From: Cellulosimicrobium cellulans
GTDB taxonomy: Bacteria; Actinomycetota; Actinomycetes; Actinomycetales; Cellulomonadaceae
Direction of reading: 5' to 3'
Assembly: GCF_016907755.1 (NCBI RefSeq)
Contig: NZ_JAFBCN010000001.1
Coordinates: 3,162,001 to 3,226,000 of the forward strand
Length of the DNA stretch: 64,000 nucleotides
This document shows positions 1 through 8,465 of this stretch, in pieces. A program made the position numbers and the translations under genes. Below the pieces are notes generated by a model. The model was not told where the DNA came from. It did not search any database and saw only the letters and a list, made by a program, of their open reading frames with translations. How positions within the stretch are numbered: the first letter of the stretch is position 1; each line of letters begins with the position of its first letter.

Positions 1-411
1 CCCGCCCAGGACGCGTCCGGCGCCCCGGGGACGCCGCTGCCCGACTACGACGCGGCCTCGGCGGTCGGCGACCTCGTGGAGGGCTTCCCGGCGCAGCTCG
101 TCACGGTCCCCCCGGGCGCCCAGGTGCTCGCGAGCTCGGCCCGGCCGTCGGACGACGGCACGCTGGTCGACGTCACCCTCAACCTGCGCTCGGACGAGCC
201 CGTCGACGCCCTCACCGCCTACTACACCGACGCGCTCGGCGCGGCCGGGTTCGCGGTGTCGCCCTCGAGCGTCCCGAGCGCGCTCACCTCCCTCACGACG
301 TTCGTCCGGACGCCCGCCCCCGAGTCCCCCACCGAGTCGCTGGCCGTCGGCGTGTTCGACGACGAGACCGAGCGCCTGGTGACGATCAGCGGGCAGGTCG
401 CGGCCGGCTGA
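1..411 (+). CDS. C-terminal part of a predicted exported protein of unknown function (5' truncated)
   Basis: The reading frame is open from the first base, so the gene begins before the window; 136 residues are visible before TGA at 409-411. The visible part looks like a small alpha/beta domain: a Pro/Gly/Asp-rich linker, then alternating strands and one helix around 'ALTAYYTDALGAAGF'. There is no membrane segment or catalytic motif. Such short domains are common in actinobacterial lipoproteins, but the N-terminus that would show a lipobox is missing. Function unknown. Confidence 0.6.
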   Translation, partial: PAQDASGAPGTPLPDYDAASAVGDLVEGFPAQLVTVPPGAQVLASSARPSDDGTLVDVTLNLRSDEPVDALTAYYTDALGAAGFAVSPSSVPSALTSLTTFVRTPAPESPTESLAVGVFDDETERLVTISGQVAAG

Positions 412-454
412 CGGGTCCGACCGTGGGACGACGCCTCCGCGGTGCCGTACCGCA

Positions 455-460
455 TAGGCT
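455..460 (+). promoter_or_regulatory. Predicted -10 box of leaderless idsA
   Basis: TAGGCT lies 6 nt before the GTG start at 467. This matches the TAnnnT-N6/7-start geometry seen at many genes here and predicts a transcript that begins at the start codon. Confidence 0.55.
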
Positions 461-466
461 GCCCCC

Positions 467-1639
467 GTGCCGAACCCGTCGCTGCCGACCACGCCCCCGC
501 CTCCTGGCCCGGGGACGCCCTCGGGCGTCGCCGACCCGAGCCCGAGCACGCTCGTCGACCGGGAGGGCGTGCGCGCCGGCGTCGACGAGGCCCTGCACGT
601 CTCGACCGCGGCGCTGCGCGACGAGCTCTCCTCCACGCACCCCGACGCCGACCCGCTCGCCGACGCGACGGACGAGCTGCTCGCCGGAGGCAAGCGCCTG
701 CGCGCCGCCTTCTGCTACTGGTCCTGGCGCGCGCACGGCGGCGACCCGGACGGCCCGCACCGCGACGTCGTGCTCCGCGCGGGCGCGGCGCTCGAGCTGT
801 TCCAGGCCGCGGCGCTCTTCCACGACGACGTCATGGACGCCTCCGACACGCGGCGCGGGCACCCGACGGCGCACCGCGCGTTCGGGGCGCGGCACCGCGA
901 CCTCGGCTGGTCGGGCGACGCCGACCGCTACGGCGAGAACACGGCGATCCTGCTCGGCGACCTCGCGCTCATCGCGAGCCACCGCGAGCTGGGCGACGCC
1001 CTCGACGCCCTCCCCGCGGACGTCGCGACGCGGTCACGCGTCGTCTTCGGCCGCATGCAGACCGAGGTGATCGTGGGCCAGTACCTCGACGTGCAGGCGC
1101 AGGTGCTGCCGTGGGGCGACGACCCCGCGACCGACGAGGAGCGCGCGCGGGCCGTGATCCGGTCGAAGTCCGCGCGCTACAGCGTCGAGCACCCCATCGC
1201 GCTCGGCGCGGCGCTCGCCGGGGCCGACGACGCTGCGATCGCCGCGACGAGCGCGTTCGGGCTGCCCGTGGGCGAGGCGTTCCAGCTCCGCGACGACGTG
1301 CTCGGCGTGTTCGGTGACGCGCGCGTGACGGGCAAGCCCGCGGGCGACGACCTGCGCGAGGGCAAGCGCACGGTGCTCGTCGTGCGTGCGCTCGCCGCGG
1401 CGACACCCGCGCAGCGCGACCTCCTGCTCACGCACCTGGGCGACCCGGACCTCGACACGCGCACGGTCGAGGACCTGCGCGCCGTGCTCGTCGAGACGGG
1501 AGCGCGCGACGCCGTGGAGTCCCTCATCGCCGAGCTCACCGAGCGCGCGTCCTCGGCCCTCGCGGGTGCCGGGCTCGCGGAGCCCGGGGCCGCGATGCTC
1601 GGGCTGCTCGCGCGGGCCGCCGTCGAGCGCACCGCCTGA
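467..1639 (+). CDS. idsA: Polyprenyl (geranylgeranyl-type) diphosphate synthase
   Basis: Condenses isopentenyl diphosphate with allylic diphosphates to make C15-C20 or longer prenyl chains in the cytoplasm. The 390-residue protein has both aspartate-rich motifs of trans-prenyltransferases: DDVMD at about residue 120 and DDVLG at about 276, plus the GGKRLR substrate-binding segment near residue 75. The first ~35 residues are a Pro-rich tail. Start GTG 467 is chosen because a -10 box sits 6 nt upstream. It precedes the Rv2175c/pknL pair, as idsA2 does in mycobacteria. Product chain length cannot be told from sequence alone. Confidence 0.9.
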   Translation: MPNPSLPTTPPPPGPGTPSGVADPSPSTLVDREGVRAGVDEALHVSTAALRDELSSTHPDADPLADATDELLAGGKRLRAAFCYWSWRAHGGDPDGPHRDVVLRAGAALELFQAAALFHDDVMDASDTRRGHPTAHRAFGARHRDLGWSGDADRYGENTAILLGDLALIASHRELGDALDALPADVATRSRVVFGRMQTEVIVGQYLDVQAQVLPWGDDPATDEERARAVIRSKSARYSVEHPIALGAALAGADDAAIAATSAFGLPVGEAFQLRDDVLGVFGDARVTGKPAGDDLREGKRTVLVVRALAAATPAQRDLLLTHLGDPDLDTRTVEDLRAVLVETGARDAVESLIAELTERASSALAGAGLAEPGAAMLGLLARAAVERTA

Positions 1640-1660
1640 CGCGGCCGTCTCGGGTCCGGG

Positions 1661-2086
1661 TCAGAGCTCGGACTGCGCGACGCGGCGCACGCGCGCCTTG
1701 TGGCCGCTCAGGAGCGTGTCGAACGGGGCCTCGCCCAGCTCGGCGTGCGGCGCGAACAGCCACTCGAGGATCTCGGCGTCGTCGAAGCCGACGTCGGTGA
1801 GCACGACGATCGTGCCCTGCAGGCTCGACAGGACGCCCACGCGGCCGCTCTCGTCCGGGCGGCCGGCGTTCGCCGGGTCGACGAGGTGCAGCGGCACGAG
1901 GAAGCGGGCCGGGATCTGGAACGTCGTGCGCTCGCCGCGCTTCACGCCGACGACGCGGCGCTCCTGCACGATGCGGCGCACCTTGCCGACGTCGGTGCCG
2001 AGCGCCTCGGCGACGTCGGGGAGGGTCAGCCACTCGCCGACCAGGTCGTCGAGGGTCGGGCGGGGGCTGGGGTCGCGGTCGGTCAC
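1661..2086 (-). CDS. Rv2175c-like DNA-binding protein, probable PknL substrate
   Basis: A 141-residue cytoplasmic protein resembling mycobacterial Rv2175c, a small helix-turn-helix protein phosphorylated by the adjacent kinase PknL on an N-terminal threonine. Here the helix-turn-helix is visible as 'LTLPDVAEALGTDVGKVRRI' (about residues 20-39), and Thr11 in the Asp/Pro-rich N-terminus is a candidate phosphosite. The C-terminal half ends with a basic segment. It is transcribed divergently from pknL from a leaderless promoter. The family and the partnership are known; the DNA target is not. Confidence 0.82.
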   Translation of the reverse strand: MTDRDPSPRPTLDDLVGEWLTLPDVAEALGTDVGKVRRIVQERRVVGVKRGERTTFQIPARFLVPLHLVDPANAGRPDESGRVGVLSSLQGTIVVLTDVGFDDAEILEWLFAPHAELGEAPFDTLLSGHKARVRRVAQSEL

Positions 2087-2092
2087 CGGGCA

Positions 2093-2098
2093 AGCCTA
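2093..2098 (-). promoter_or_regulatory. Predicted -10 box of the Rv2175c-like gene (leaderless)
   Basis: On the minus strand TAGGCT stands 6 nt before the GTG start at 2086, the same geometry as at idsA and pknL. Confidence 0.55.
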
Positions 2099-2165
2099 CG
2101 GCGTGCCTCCACACGACTCCCACGCCGTGCGCGCCGGGCTCACCGGATCGCGACGCCCGGCCACC

Positions 2166-2171
2166 TAGACT
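2166..2171 (+). promoter_or_regulatory. Predicted -10 box of pknL (leaderless)
   Basis: TAGACT followed by 6 nt and the GTG start at 2178. It lies about 70 bp from the divergent -10 box of the Rv2175c-like gene, so the pair may be co-regulated. Confidence 0.55.
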
Positions 2172-2177
2172 CTCCCC

Positions 2178-4202
2178 GTGGCCACCGTGACGACCGATCC
2201 CCTCGTCGGCCGCCTGGTCGACGGGCGGTACGAGGTCGTCTCGCGCATCGCGCGAGGCGGCATGGCGACGGTGTACCTGGCCGTCGACCGGAGGCTCGAG
2301 CGCGAGGTCGCGCTCAAGGTCATGCACGCCCACCTCGCCGAGGGCGCCTCCGGCGCGGACTTCGTCTCACGCTTCCGTCGCGAGGCGCGCGCGGCGGCCC
2401 GCCTCACGCACCCCGGCCTCGTCGCCGTGTACGACCAGGGGCTCGACGGCGACACGAGCTACCTCACGATGGAGTACGTGGCGGGCTCGAACCTGCGCCG
2501 CGCGATGCTCACGGAGCGCACGCTCTCGCTCGGCCGCACGCTCGACGTGCTCGAGGACGTCCTCGACGCGCTCGCCGCCGCCCACCGCGCCGGGCTCGTG
2601 CACCGCGACATCAAGCCGGAGAACGTGCTCGTCGACACCGAGGGTCGGCTCAAGGTCACCGACTTCGGGCTCGCGCGCGCGGTCAACGAGGTCACGGCGA
2701 CGACGACCGGCACCATCCTCGGGACTGTCGCCTACCTCTCCCCCGAGCTCATCGCGACGGGCTCCTGCGACGCGCGGACCGACGTCTACGCCGTGGGGAT
2801 CCTCGCCTACGAGATGCTGCTGGGCACGGTCCCGCACACCGGCACGACTCCCATCCAGGTCGCCTTCCAGCACGTCAACAACGACGTGCCGCCGCCCTCG
2901 GACGTCGCCCCGTGGATCCCGCCGGAGGTCGACGACCTGCTGTGCGCGCTCGCCGCGCGCGATCCCGCCGACCGCCCGGCCGACGCGGGCGCCGCGCTCG
3001 CGCTCGTGCGCTCGGTCCGCGGGGCGCTCGACCCTGCCGACCTCGAGCGGCGCGTCGACCCACCCGAGGCCTCTGACGGCCCCCCGTCGGAGGGCGCCGC
3101 GCCCGGCCCGACGGCGATGCACCGTTCCGCGGCGACCGCACCCCTCGCCGCGCTCAGCCTGCAGGACCGCGAGGCCGCCGGCCTCACGGAGCCGCTCGCC
3201 GTGGGGCACGTCGTCGCCCCGACCACGCGGCCTGGCCCGCCGCCACCTCCTGCTCCCCCGGTCACGGCCCGACGCCGCGGGCGGGGCCGGGCGGTCGTGT
3301 GGTCGCTCGTCGTCCTGCTGGTCCTGGCCGGGGTAGGCGGCGGCGCGGCCTGGTGGTTCTCGTCCGGGCCGGGCGCGTACACGCAGGTCCCGGACGGCCT
3401 CGTCGAGGTGTCCCGGGCCGAGGCCGCAGCGATCCTCGACGGCGCGGGCCTCGACCACACGGTGGAGGAGCGCTACGACGACGCCGTGCCCGAGGGGGCC
3501 GTCGTCGAGACCGACCCTCCGTCCGGCGAGCCGGTGCGCAAGGACGGGAGCGTCCAGCTCGTCGTCTCGCAGGGCGTGCGGATGCTCACGGTGCCGACCG
3601 GTCTCGTGGGCGCCACGCAGGTGGAGGCCACGTCCGCGCTCGAGGGCGCCGACCTGACGGTCGGCGAGCCCGTCGCGCAGGCGCACGACGAGATCCCCGC
3701 GGGCCAGGTCATGGCCGTCACGGACGCCGACGGCAACCCGATCGAGGAGGGCGCCACGATCCGGCACGACGTCCCCGTCGTGCTCACGGTCTCCTCCGGC
3801 CCGGCGCCCGTCGTCGTCCCGCAGGTCACGGGCTCCCCGAAGGACACCGCGGTCCAGGCGCTGGAGGACCAGGGCCTCGTCGCCGCGGTGACCGAGGAGT
3901 ACTCCGAGTCCGTCGCCGCGGGCCTCGTCATCCGCCAGGACCCCGAGCAGGGTACCGACGCGCACCGGACGGACACGGTGAACGTCGTGGTGTCGCTCGG
4001 TCCCCCGCTCGTCGAGGTGCCCAACACCTACTCGATGAACGTCAAGGCCGCCGAGAAGGCGCTCACCGACGCGGGGTTCACGGTCGAGGTCCGGCACCCG
4101 CAGGGCATCAGCCCGCTCAACATCGTCTACGCCCAGGACCCCCCGGGCGGCGACGGCCGCACCGCCCCGAAGGGCTCGACGATCGTCATCAACGTCTTCT
4201 GA
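2178..4202 (+). CDS. pknL: Transmembrane Ser/Thr protein kinase with four PASTA domains
   Basis: A 674-residue Hanks-type kinase. The cytoplasmic kinase domain (about residues 1-280) has the Gly-rich loop, Lys47 (ALKVM), HRD with Asp144 and DFG with Asp162, so it should be active. A Pro-rich linker leads to one membrane helix (about 373-395), then four extracellular PASTA repeats to the C-terminus. PASTA domains bind peptidoglycan fragments or lipid II and link such kinases to growth and division. The position beside the Rv2175c-like gene and aroG identifies it as the PknL orthologue, but the PASTA tail is more typical of PknB. GTG 2178 is set by the -10 box. Confidence 0.9.
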   Translation: MATVTTDPLVGRLVDGRYEVVSRIARGGMATVYLAVDRRLEREVALKVMHAHLAEGASGADFVSRFRREARAAARLTHPGLVAVYDQGLDGDTSYLTMEYVAGSNLRRAMLTERTLSLGRTLDVLEDVLDALAAAHRAGLVHRDIKPENVLVDTEGRLKVTDFGLARAVNEVTATTTGTILGTVAYLSPELIATGSCDARTDVYAVGILAYEMLLGTVPHTGTTPIQVAFQHVNNDVPPPSDVAPWIPPEVDDLLCALAARDPADRPADAGAALALVRSVRGALDPADLERRVDPPEASDGPPSEGAAPGPTAMHRSAATAPLAALSLQDREAAGLTEPLAVGHVVAPTTRPGPPPPPAPPVTARRRGRGRAVVWSLVVLLVLAGVGGGAAWWFSSGPGAYTQVPDGLVEVSRAEAAAILDGAGLDHTVEERYDDAVPEGAVVETDPPSGEPVRKDGSVQLVVSQGVRMLTVPTGLVGATQVEATSALEGADLTVGEPVAQAHDEIPAGQVMAVTDADGNPIEEGATIRHDVPVVLTVSSGPAPVVVPQVTGSPKDTAVQALEDQGLVAAVTEEYSESVAAGLVIRQDPEQGTDAHRTDTVNVVVSLGPPLVEVPNTYSMNVKAAEKALTDAGFTVEVRHPQGISPLNIVYAQDPPGGDGRTAPKGSTIVINVF

Positions 4203-4240
4203 CACCGACACCCGAGCATGTGGCGGGAACGCCGTGCCCT

Positions 4241-5590
4241 TCAGCGGCGGAGCATCTCCGCGACCTGGAACGCCATCTCCAGCGACTGCTGGTGGTTGAG
4301 GCGCGGGTCGACGAGAGTCTCGTAGCGCAGGGCCAGGCCGGCGTCGTCGATCTCCTCGCTGCCCCCGAGCACCTCGGTCACGTCGTCGCCCGTGAGCTCG
4401 ACGTGCAGGCCGCCCGGGACGGTGCCCGCCGCGCGGTGCACCTCGAAGAACCCGCGGACCTCGTCGAGCACGTCGTCGAAGCGGCGCGTCTTGTACCCGC
4501 TCGCGGACGTGATGGTGTTCCCGTGCATCGGGTCGGTGACCCACGTGACGGGCACGCCCGCGCGGGAGACGGCCTCGACGAGCGGCGGCAGCGCGTCGCG
4601 CACGTTCCCCGCGCCCATGCGCGTGACGAACGTCAGACGGCCCTCGACGTCGTCCGGGTTGAGCCGGCGCGCGAGCTCGAGCGCGACCTCGGGCGTCGTG
4701 GTCGGCCCGAGCTTGACGCCGATCGGGTTGGCGACGCGCGACAGGAAGTCGACGTGCGCGCCGTCGAGCTGGCGCGTGCGCTCGCCGATCCACAGGAAGT
4801 GGGCCGACGTGTCGTACGCGTCGCCCGTGCGCGTGTCGCGGCGCGTGAGCGCGCGCTCGTAGTCCAGCACGAGCGCCTCGTGGCTGACGAAGAACTCGAC
4901 CGTGCGCAGGGCGTCGAAGTCGGCGCCGCACGCGTCCATGAAACGGATGGCGCGGTCGATCTCCGACGCCGTCTGCTCGTAGCGCGCGTACGCCGGGTTG
5001 CGCATGAAGCCGCGGTTCCACTCGTGGACCTGGCGCAGGTCGGCGAACCCGCCGGTCGTGAACGCCCGCACGACGTTCCAGGTCGCCGACGAGATCTGGT
5101 ACGCCTGGACGAGGCGCTCGGGGTCGGGCACGCGCGCCTCGGGCGTGAACGCGTGCCCGTTGATCATGTCGCCGCGGTACGCGGGCAGCGTCACGCCGTC
5201 GCGCGTCTCCGCGTCGGAGCTGCGCGGCTTCGCGTACTGCCCGGCCATCCGGCCCATCTTCACGACGGGCATGCTCGCCCCGTGCGTGAGGATGACCGCC
5301 ATCTGGAGGATGGTGCGGATCTTGTTGCGGATCCGGTCGGCGTTCGCCTCGGCGAACGTCTCGGCGCAGTCGCCCCCCTGCAGGAGGAACGCCTCGCCCC
5401 GCCCGGCCGCGGCCAGGCGGGAGCGCAGCGTGTCGGCCGCGGCGGGCACCACGAGCGGCGCGGAGGCCGCCAGCCGGTCCCGGACGGCGTCGAGCGCCGC
5501 CTCGTCCGGCCACGTCGGCTGCTGGAGCGCGACGAGCGTGCGGAAGTGGTCGAGCCCGGCGTCGGTCCCCGGCTCGCTCGTGGTGGTCAT
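4241..5590 (-). CDS. aroG: Class II 3-deoxy-7-phosphoheptulonate (DAHP) synthase
   Basis: Condenses phosphoenolpyruvate and erythrose 4-phosphate in the first step of aromatic amino acid synthesis. The 449-residue length fits the class II (plant/actinobacterial) family. Expected metal ligands are present: Cys75 in GGDCAE, His356 in DPMHGN, Glu in VELTGDDVTE, and Asp in VDPRLN. ATG 5590 is chosen over upstream in-frame codons because the preceding residues are low-complexity Ser/Arg and unlike the family. It lies 13 nt downstream of the phosphofructokinase gene, so the two are probably co-transcribed. Confidence 0.93.
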   Translation of the reverse strand: MTTTSEPGTDAGLDHFRTLVALQQPTWPDEAALDAVRDRLAASAPLVVPAAADTLRSRLAAAGRGEAFLLQGGDCAETFAEANADRIRNKIRTILQMAVILTHGASMPVVKMGRMAGQYAKPRSSDAETRDGVTLPAYRGDMINGHAFTPEARVPDPERLVQAYQISSATWNVVRAFTTGGFADLRQVHEWNRGFMRNPAYARYEQTASEIDRAIRFMDACGADFDALRTVEFFVSHEALVLDYERALTRRDTRTGDAYDTSAHFLWIGERTRQLDGAHVDFLSRVANPIGVKLGPTTTPEVALELARRLNPDDVEGRLTFVTRMGAGNVRDALPPLVEAVSRAGVPVTWVTDPMHGNTITSASGYKTRRFDDVLDEVRGFFEVHRAAGTVPGGLHVELTGDDVTEVLGGSEEIDDAGLALRYETLVDPRLNHQQSLEMAFQVAEMLRR

Positions 5591-5603
5591 CCCGCTGCCC
5601 GGA

Positions 5604-6830
5604 TCAGTGCGCGGCGGGGGCCGCGGCGACGAGCGGCTGGCCGATGCCCTCGAGCAGCTCGCCGAACCACTGCTGCGTGACGTCGAACGCCTTGCCGCCG
5701 GCGATGCGCGGGAACTCGATCGCACGCAGGCGGTCGCCGTTCTCCTCGTCGTGCCCGATGACGCCCGACTCGCCGCGCAGCGCGCACTCGACCGCGAGGT
5801 CGGTCATCGACTTGATGAGGCGCAGGTCCTCGGCGTTCGCGGCCGCGGCACGCGAGAAGTAGCCGGACTTCTGGACCATGACCTTCTCGGCGCCCAGCTT
5901 GTCGGCGAACTGCTTGGCGAACCACTGGCCCGGGTTGACGGTGTCCAGCTTGACGTGGCCGAACGGGTCGCGCTGGACCTCCTCGCCGGCCGCCTCGAGC
6001 TGCGCGACGATCTCGTGCATGCCGGCGCCCTCGGACAGGAAGATGTTGACATTGCCCTGCTCGTCCATGATCGCCTTGAGGCGCTCGGCCTCGGCGTCGA
6101 TGTCGAGCGCGAGCTCCGGCAGGAAGACGGCGTGGACGTCCCAGCGCTCCCGTGACAGGCCGAGGGCCGGGGCCCACTCCTGCGCGTCGAGCCACTTGCG
6201 GTACTCGGCCGCGGACGCGGCGGTGAGCCACCCGCAGTGGCGGCCCATGACCTCGTGCACGATGAGCATGCGCGGGCCCGAGCGGTGCTCGCCGATGACG
6301 TTCGCGGCGAAGCCCGCCGCCTCCTCGGCCGCGGTCCAGGCGCCGAGCGACTGACGGATCGGGATCACGTCGTTGTCGATCGTCTTGGGCAGACCCACGA
6401 CGGTGAGCTCGTAGCCGTTGTCGTGCAGGTACGCCGCCAGGTCGGCCGCGGTCGTGTTGGTGTCGTCACCACCGATGGTGTGCAGGACGTCGACGCCGTC
6501 CGTCTTGAGCTGCTCCGCCGCGACCTGCAGCGGGTCCTGACCCTCCTGGACCAGGCCGCGCTTGACGCAGTCGGCCGCGTTCGTCAGCTTGACGCGCGAG
6601 TTGCCGATCGGCGACCCGCCGAAGCGGTGCAGGATGCCGGCCTGCTTGCGGCCCTCCTCGTCCACGACGATCTTCGTGCCCGTCAGCAGGCCGTGGTAGC
6701 CGTACTGGTAGGCGATGATCTCGATCTCCGGGTCGAGCTCCGTGTACCGCTCGATGAGACCCCCGACGGCGGAGGACAGGCACGGGGCGAAACCGCCCGC
6801 GGTGAGGAGGGCGACGCGACGAACCGACAT
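5604..6830 (-). CDS. pfp: Pyrophosphate-type 6-phosphofructokinase
   Basis: Interconverts fructose 6-phosphate and fructose 1,6-bisphosphate. The 408-residue protein has the PFK fold (N-terminal LLTAGGFAPC, catalytic TIDND). Two positions that separate ATP- from PPi-dependent enzymes carry PPi-type residues: GGDD (Asp122-Asp123) where ATP enzymes have GGDG, and Lys149 in PKTIDND where ATP enzymes usually have Gly. I therefore infer a reversible diphosphate-fructose-6-phosphate phosphotransferase. First gene of an operon with aroG, linking glycolytic flux and aromatic synthesis. Confidence 0.85.
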   Translation of the reverse strand: MSVRRVALLTAGGFAPCLSSAVGGLIERYTELDPEIEIIAYQYGYHGLLTGTKIVVDEEGRKQAGILHRFGGSPIGNSRVKLTNAADCVKRGLVQEGQDPLQVAAEQLKTDGVDVLHTIGGDDTNTTAADLAAYLHDNGYELTVVGLPKTIDNDVIPIRQSLGAWTAAEEAAGFAANVIGEHRSGPRMLIVHEVMGRHCGWLTAASAAEYRKWLDAQEWAPALGLSRERWDVHAVFLPELALDIDAEAERLKAIMDEQGNVNIFLSEGAGMHEIVAQLEAAGEEVQRDPFGHVKLDTVNPGQWFAKQFADKLGAEKVMVQKSGYFSRAAAANAEDLRLIKSMTDLAVECALRGESGVIGHDEENGDRLRAIEFPRIAGGKAFDVTQQWFGELLEGIGQPLVAAAPAAH

Positions 6831-6911
6831 GTGAACTCAGAACCTCTCGTAGGACGGATCCTGCGCCGGACGGACGCGGTCCGGCGGGGTGGCGGCGACG
6901 GCGGCGGGCAC

Positions 6912-6929
6912 GTGCCCCGCGAGGGGCAC
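6912..6929 (-). terminator. Possible terminator after the acyltransferase gene
   Basis: A perfect 7-bp GC stem (GTGCCCC/GGGGCAC) with a GCGA tetraloop, downstream of the minus-strand acyltransferase stop. It has no clear T-tract, as is usual in such genomes. Confidence 0.4.
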
Positions 6930-6956
6930 CACGAGCACTGCGCGACCGGCCGTCGC

Positions 6957-7742
6957 TCAGTCTACTGACGTCGCGCCGGGCTCCGGCGGCGGTTCCGGGA
7001 CCTGGACGTCGGGGGCCGGGCGGCCGCCGGGCGCCCCGCCCGCCTCCTCGGACTCGGTGTGCCCCGCGGCGAGGCGTGCCTTGGCCGTCGCGGCGTAGAT
7101 GTCGACGTACTCCTGGCCCGACAGCCGCATGATCGCGTACTGGATCTCGTCCGCGACGGCGCGCAGGATGAAGCGGTCGTTCTCCATGCCCCGGTAGCGC
7201 GAGAAGTCGAGGGGCTCGCCGACGACGACCCCGATGCGCATGGGCTTGGGGATGACCTTCCCGATCGGCTGGGCGATGTTCGTGCCGACCATCGCGACCG
7301 GGACCACGGGGGCACCCGACTCGAGCGCGAGGCGCGCGACGCCCGTCTTGCCGCGGTACAGCCGCCCGTCGGGGCTGCGCGTGCCCTCGGGGTAGATGCC
7401 GAACAGGTCGCCCTCGCGCAGGACGCGCAGCCCGGTCTCGAGCGCGGCCTCGCTCGCTTTGCCGCCGGCCCGGTCGACGGGGATCGTGCCGACGCCGCGC
7501 ATGAACCCGGCCGTCAGGCGTCCCTTGACCCCCGTGCCCGTGAAGTAGTCGGACTTGCCGAGGAACTGGACCTTGCGGTCGAGGACGAGCGGCAGGATGA
7601 AGGAGTCGATGACCGCGAGGTGGTTGCTCGCGAGGATCGCACCGCCCTCGTCCGGCACGTGCTCGACGCCCCGCGTCCAGGGACGGTACAGGACCCGCAG
7701 GATCGGGCCGACCATCACCTGCTTCATGAACCAGTAGAACAA
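6957..7742 (-). CDS. 1-acylglycerol-3-phosphate acyltransferase family (PlsC-like)
   Basis: Transfers acyl groups to lysophospholipids at the inner membrane face. The 261-residue protein has the family's HX4D motif (His41-Asp46 in NHLAVID) and EGTR motif (Glu119-Arg122), with an amphipathic N-terminus and a disordered Pro-rich C-terminal tail of about 30 residues. The TTG start at 7742 is supported by a strong AGGAGG four bases upstream; an internal ATG 15 nt later has no comparable site. It corresponds in position to the Rv2182c acyltransferase of mycobacteria. Confidence 0.85.
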   Translation of the reverse strand: MFYWFMKQVMVGPILRVLYRPWTRGVEHVPDEGGAILASNHLAVIDSFILPLVLDRKVQFLGKSDYFTGTGVKGRLTAGFMRGVGTIPVDRAGGKASEAALETGLRVLREGDLFGIYPEGTRSPDGRLYRGKTGVARLALESGAPVVPVAMVGTNIAQPIGKVIPKPMRIGVVVGEPLDFSRYRGMENDRFILRAVADEIQYAIMRLSGQEYVDIYAATAKARLAAGHTESEEAGGAPGGRPAPDVQVPEPPPEPGATSVD

Positions 7743-7786
7743 CGTTCCTCCTCGCGGGGTCCCGGCGCGGGACGTGCATCCGACTC

Positions 7787-7792
7787 TAGAGT
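7787..7792 (+). promoter_or_regulatory. Predicted -10 box of the 7800 gene (leaderless)
   Basis: TAGAGT with a 7-nt gap to ATG 7800. Confidence 0.5.
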
Positions 7793-7799
7793 GATTCCT

Positions 7800-8414
7800 A
7801 TGGCCGCACCGAACGCCCAGCCGGACTCCCCGCAGCCCGACGACGCACCTGACCCCACGCCCGACGACGCGTCACGGGACCCGCAGCGACCCGAGCCCGA
7901 CGAGGAGAGCGCCCGGCAGGACGACGTGCCGCGCGAGCCGGCGCTCGACGTCGACGCGCAGTGGGCCGGCATCGTGGCCGAGCTCGCCGACCTGTCCGAG
8001 CTCGACCGCGACGCCGCGCGCCGCCCCGAGGACGGGGACGGCACGGACGGGCCGGCGCCGCGCGACGGCCGCGACGTGCTCGGGTCCGTGCCGGTCGCGC
8101 CCTGGGTCCGCACCAGCGGTCCCCGCGACTGGCCGACGACGCCGGAGGTCGAGGACCTCGAGGAGGCCGAGAGCCACTTCGTGCCGCCGGACCCGCCGCT
8201 CGTCCTCGGCCGCGACCCGCTCCTCACCATGGCCTGGGCGCTCGTCGTCGGCGTGCCGATCCTGCTGCTCGTCGTGCTCGTCGTGGTGCGCCCGTACCCC
8301 GTGATCGTCGCGCAGGTGGGCGGCGGGGCGTTCCTCGCCGGGCTCGCGATCCTCCTCTGGCGCATGCCGCACCGCCGTGGCGACGACGACGAGGGCCCGG
8401 GCGCCGTCGTCTGA
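7800..8414 (+). CDS. Acidic N-terminal, two-helix membrane protein of unknown function
   Basis: A 204-residue protein. Residues 1-140 are Pro/Asp/Glu/Arg-rich and probably disordered; two hydrophobic helices follow near the C-terminus (MAWALVVGVPILLLVVLVVV and a second ending LAILLWRM), then a short acidic tail. No catalytic motif. The start at 7800 is set by the -10 box 7 nt upstream; longer upstream frames are shadows. It sits between the acyltransferase and ROK genes, with an inverted repeat over its stop codon. I do not recognise a function. Confidence 0.75.
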   Translation: MAAPNAQPDSPQPDDAPDPTPDDASRDPQRPEPDEESARQDDVPREPALDVDAQWAGIVAELADLSELDRDAARRPEDGDGTDGPAPRDGRDVLGSVPVAPWVRTSGPRDWPTTPEVEDLEEAESHFVPPDPPLVLGRDPLLTMAWALVVGVPILLLVVLVVVRPYPVIVAQVGGGAFLAGLAILLWRMPHRRGDDDEGPGAVV

Positions 8415-8425
8415 CGCCCGGGCCC
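8393..8425. terminator. Bidirectional hairpin terminator overlapping the 3' end of the 7800 gene
   Basis: Perfect 11-bp arms GGGCCCGGGCG (8393-8403) and CGCCCGGGCCC (8415-8425) around an 11-nt loop that holds the TGA stop. It lies between convergent genes, so it can serve both. Confidence 0.6.
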
Positions 8426-8465
8426 CGCCCGTACCCGGTCGTGCTGCCCGTCCGTCGGCGCCCGG

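Noticed and set aside
2367-5513. A 1048-residue minus-strand open frame across pknL and aroG
   Set aside because: It is Arg/Gly/Ala-rich low-complexity translation antisense to well-supported genes; long shadow frames are expected at this GC content.
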